From positions 1 to 41,641 of the forward strand of contig JAZKEN010000083.1 of NCBI GenBank assembly GCA_040387035.1: DNA of 41,641 nt. The letters run 5' to 3'. The stretch comes from Methylotenera_A sp040387035. GTDB lineage: Bacteria > Pseudomonadota > Gammaproteobacteria > Burkholderiales > Methylophilaceae. Positions 40,601 to 41,641 of the stretch are shown here, piece by piece. The notes beneath the pieces were generated by a model. It made no database searches, was not told where the DNA came from, and saw only the letters and a program-made list of their open reading frames with translations. The position numbers and the translations under genes are program-made. How positions within the stretch are numbered: the first letter of the stretch is position 1; the number at the start of each line of letters is the position of its first letter.

Positions 40601-40654
40601 ATAAACCATCTTTGGCCTATTTTTAATCCGCTTGCACACCATCATTGGCGTACA
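40601..40654 (-). promoter_or_regulatory. ANTAR target RNA: two hexaloop hairpins
   Basis: On the minus strand, hairpin 1 (40654-40633) has an 8-pair stem TGTACGCC/GGTGTGCA and loop AAUGAU. Hairpin 2 (40620-40601) has a 7-pair stem ATAGGCC/GGTTTAT and loop AAAGAU. A 12-nt linker separates them. Both loops have six bases with A at position 1 and G at position 4, the published ANTAR-recognition pattern. nasT, which encodes an ANTAR protein, ends 38 bases upstream. Confidence 0.85.
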
Positions 40655-40691
40655 GGCTTTACTGCTAAAAAACTTGATTCAAATGCCGGTA

Positions 40692-41270
40692 TTAAATAAT
40701 CAGCATTTTTGCCGCTTCAATTAACTGGTGCGATAGATCCGCTAATTTCATGTTCTTTTTCATCGCCATATTGCGCAATAAGCTATAAGCCTCTTCTTCA
40801 TCGATCTGGCGTTGACGCATCATTAAGCCTTTTGCGCGTTCAATCACCTTGCGTTCATCCAGCTTAAGATTCGCCATATTGAGCTCCGAGCGTAAATTCT
40901 TAAACTCTTCAAATCTTGCTACCGCGGCATCTATCACAGGTATCAGCCTTTCACTTGGAATATCGCCCACCACATAAGCACTCACACCCGCCTGCGTAGC
41001 GATTTTAATTTTCTCTTTATCACCATCATGCGTAAACATGACTACAGGCCGCGAATCGTTCATGCTCATCACACAGATATTTTCTAACGTGTCGCGGCTA
41101 GGTGACTCAGTATCAATAATGACAATATCGGGTTTTACCTCACAGCATTTGGCTTCTAAATTCACCGTATTTTCGACATGCGCTACCACTTCAAAACCAT
41201 TATCAATGAGTGATTGCTTTAATGGTTTGCTGCGCTTTAAATCATTATCGATAATCATCACTTTTAACAT
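40692..41270 (-). CDS. nasT: Nitrate-responsive antiterminator NasT (ANTAR protein)
   Basis: RNA-binding response-regulator-like protein of 192 residues. A receiver domain (1-120) has the acidic pair IIDND and the Asp53 acceptor in IIDTESPSRD. A coiled-coil stretch (about 115-140) leads to the ANTAR domain (KLDERKVIERAKGLMMRQRQ, then EEEAYSLLRNMAMKKNMKLA). In Azotobacter and Pseudomonas, NasT is held by NasS and freed by nitrate/nitrite. No nasS is seen here. ATG 41270 starts the receiver properly, but it has no ribosome site and nearly coincides with the predicted sigma-54 start. Confidence 0.93.
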   Translation of the reverse strand: MLKVMIIDNDLKRSKPLKQSLIDNGFEVVAHVENTVNLEAKCCEVKPDIVIIDTESPSRDTLENICVMSMNDSRPVVMFTHDGDKEKIKIATQAGVSAYVVGDIPSERLIPVIDAAVARFEEFKNLRSELNMANLKLDERKVIERAKGLMMRQRQIDEEEAYSLLRNMAMKKNMKLADLSHQLIEAAKMLII

Positions 41271-41281
41271 GATTAACTATT

Positions 41282-41297
41282 AGCAAATGCTGTGCCA
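41282..41297 (-). promoter_or_regulatory. Sigma-54 (RpoN) promoter for nasT
   Basis: Minus strand TGGCACAGCATTTGCT, matching TGGCAC-N5-TTGCT with GG and GC ten bases apart. The predicted start is about 41271, immediately at the nasT ATG, implying a nearly leaderless message. Confidence 0.78.
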
Positions 41298-41383
41298 CAT
41301 AATTTTTAATGGTTAACTATATGATTATTAATAATTAAAATGTTAAATCGGCGCATGTAAAATTTTTTTAATAGACTAATGTA

Positions 41384-41400
41384 CGCACAAATAAGGTGCG
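41384..41400 (-). promoter_or_regulatory. NtrC-like binding site upstream of nasT
   Basis: CGCACAAATAAGGTGCG has the GCAC-N7-GTGC core of NtrC sites, centred about 121 bp upstream of the predicted sigma-54 start. A further half site TGCACC lies at 41403-41408. The stretch 41271-41586 contains no gene; it holds this site, the promoter, a dyad and a terminator. Confidence 0.6.
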
Positions 41401-41450
41401 AATGCACCGAACTTATAGAATGAGGCAAATTCCAGCGCGTCTATTTTTCG

Positions 41451-41467
41451 ATGCAGAATGACTGCAT
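41451..41467. promoter_or_regulatory. Dyad ATGCAG-N5-CTGCAT
   Basis: A 6-bp perfect inverted repeat with a 5-base spacer, about 185 bp upstream of the predicted nasT start. It could be an additional operator; no regulator is recognised. Confidence 0.3.
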
Positions 41468-41480
41468 ATTGCGGACATTA

Positions 41481-41520
41481 AAAACGGCATGTAGCAGAAA
41501 AGCTAAATGCCGTTTTTTTT
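41481..41520. terminator. Intrinsic terminator upstream of nasT
   Basis: AAAACGGCAT (41481-41490) / ATGCCGTTTT (41507-41516), with an inner TAGC/GCTA pair, flanked by U-rich runs on both strands. It lies 70 bases past the stop of the right-edge gene, so it probably ends that transcript and insulates nasT. Confidence 0.85.
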
Positions 41521-41586
41521 ACGTTGTCTTTAAGGGTGAGACAAATACAGCTTATGTGAATAGAAAGGAAACCATACAGCCTGCGA

Positions 41587-41641
41587 TTAAACACCTAGTT
41601 TTTTAGCAATCTTTTCCAGTGAGTCCTTACCGGCTAAAAGG
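41587..41641 (-). CDS. C-terminal end of an unidentified gene
   Basis: The last 17 codons are visible (LLAGKDSLEKIAKKLGV) and the gene runs off the right edge. This is the only one of the three minus-strand frames open to the edge; the other two have stops within it. The lysine-rich helix does not identify a family. A terminator follows it downstream. Confidence 0.5.
   Translation of the reverse strand, partial: LLAGKDSLEKIAKKLGV

Noticed and set aside
40655..40725. Separate promoter for nrtA at the 3' end of nasT (TTGAAG-18-TTTAAT)
   Set aside because: Both boxes are weak and the region shows no sigma-54 element; readthrough from nasT explains the layout better.
41395..41408. GGTGC-GAAT-GCACC palindrome read as an NtrC site
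   Set aside because: The half sites are in the opposite order from the NtrC consensus; only the overlapping CGCACA-N5-GGTGCG was kept.
41481..41516. Hexaloop AGAAAA inside the terminator upstream of nasT as an ANTAR target
   Set aside because: Position 4 of the loop is A, not G, and there is no second hexaloop next to it.
1..41641. tRNA, rRNA, CRISPR, prophage or insertion-sequence content
   Set aside because: No cloverleaf, spaced repeat array, transposase or phage-like gene was seen by reading; a covariance search was not possible.

Overview
The window looks like chromosomal DNA of a moderately low-GC betaproteobacterium. The family Methylophilaceae (Methylotenera/Methylophilus-like) is my best guess. 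That rests on the style of the ribosomal and nitrate proteins, the order tuf-rpsJ-rplC and secY-infA-rpmJ-rpsM-rpsK-rpsD-rpoA-rplQ, and the rpmG-rpmB-dut-coaBC-radC neighbourhood. It is an inference, not a database match. No rRNA, tRNA, CRISPR array, insertion sequence or prophage was seen.

Region 1 (1-14.7 kb, + strand) is the end of the str operon (tuf) followed by the S10, spc and alpha ribosomal operons in canonical order, with secY, infA and rpoA. Good sigma-70 promoters lie before rplC, rplN and rpsM. A bidirectional terminator follows rplQ. Hairpins straddle the stop codons of rpsM, rpsK, rpsD and rpoA.

Region 2 (14.7-26.7 kb, both strands) is housekeeping. It holds a glutaredoxin-like protein, an MgtE magnesium channel, an MscS-type channel, rpmB-rpmG, dut, coaBC and radC. 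A TonB-dependent receptor resembling the PQQ receptor YncD/PqqU sits between coaBC and dut. An unrecognised protein with a metzincin-like zinc motif sits beside radC. A Prx5-type peroxiredoxin is followed by glutathione reductase, and a small secreted protein converges on it.

Region 3 (26.7-41.3 kb, - strand) is a complete assimilatory nitrate cluster. Read 5' to 3' it runs nasT, nrtA, nrtB, nrtD, an alginate-export-family porin, nirB, an MFS nitrate transporter, a 53-residue membrane protein, a fused PP2C phosphatase/Ser-Thr kinase, nirD and nasA. The regulatory layout can be read from the DNA. Sigma-54 (GG-N10-GC) promoters lie before nasT and before nirB, each with NtrC-like dyads about 115-130 bp upstream of the predicted start. 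Between nasT and nrtA lies a two-hexaloop RNA element of the ANTAR class (both loops with A at position 1 and G at position 4), followed by a 16-bp intrinsic terminator with seven U residues. The inferred logic is that nitrogen limitation (NtrC/sigma-54) turns on nasT and nirB, and that NasT must then antiterminate before nrtABD and the porin are transcribed. No nasS is visible beside nasT. The right edge holds a terminator and the last 17 codons of another minus-strand gene.
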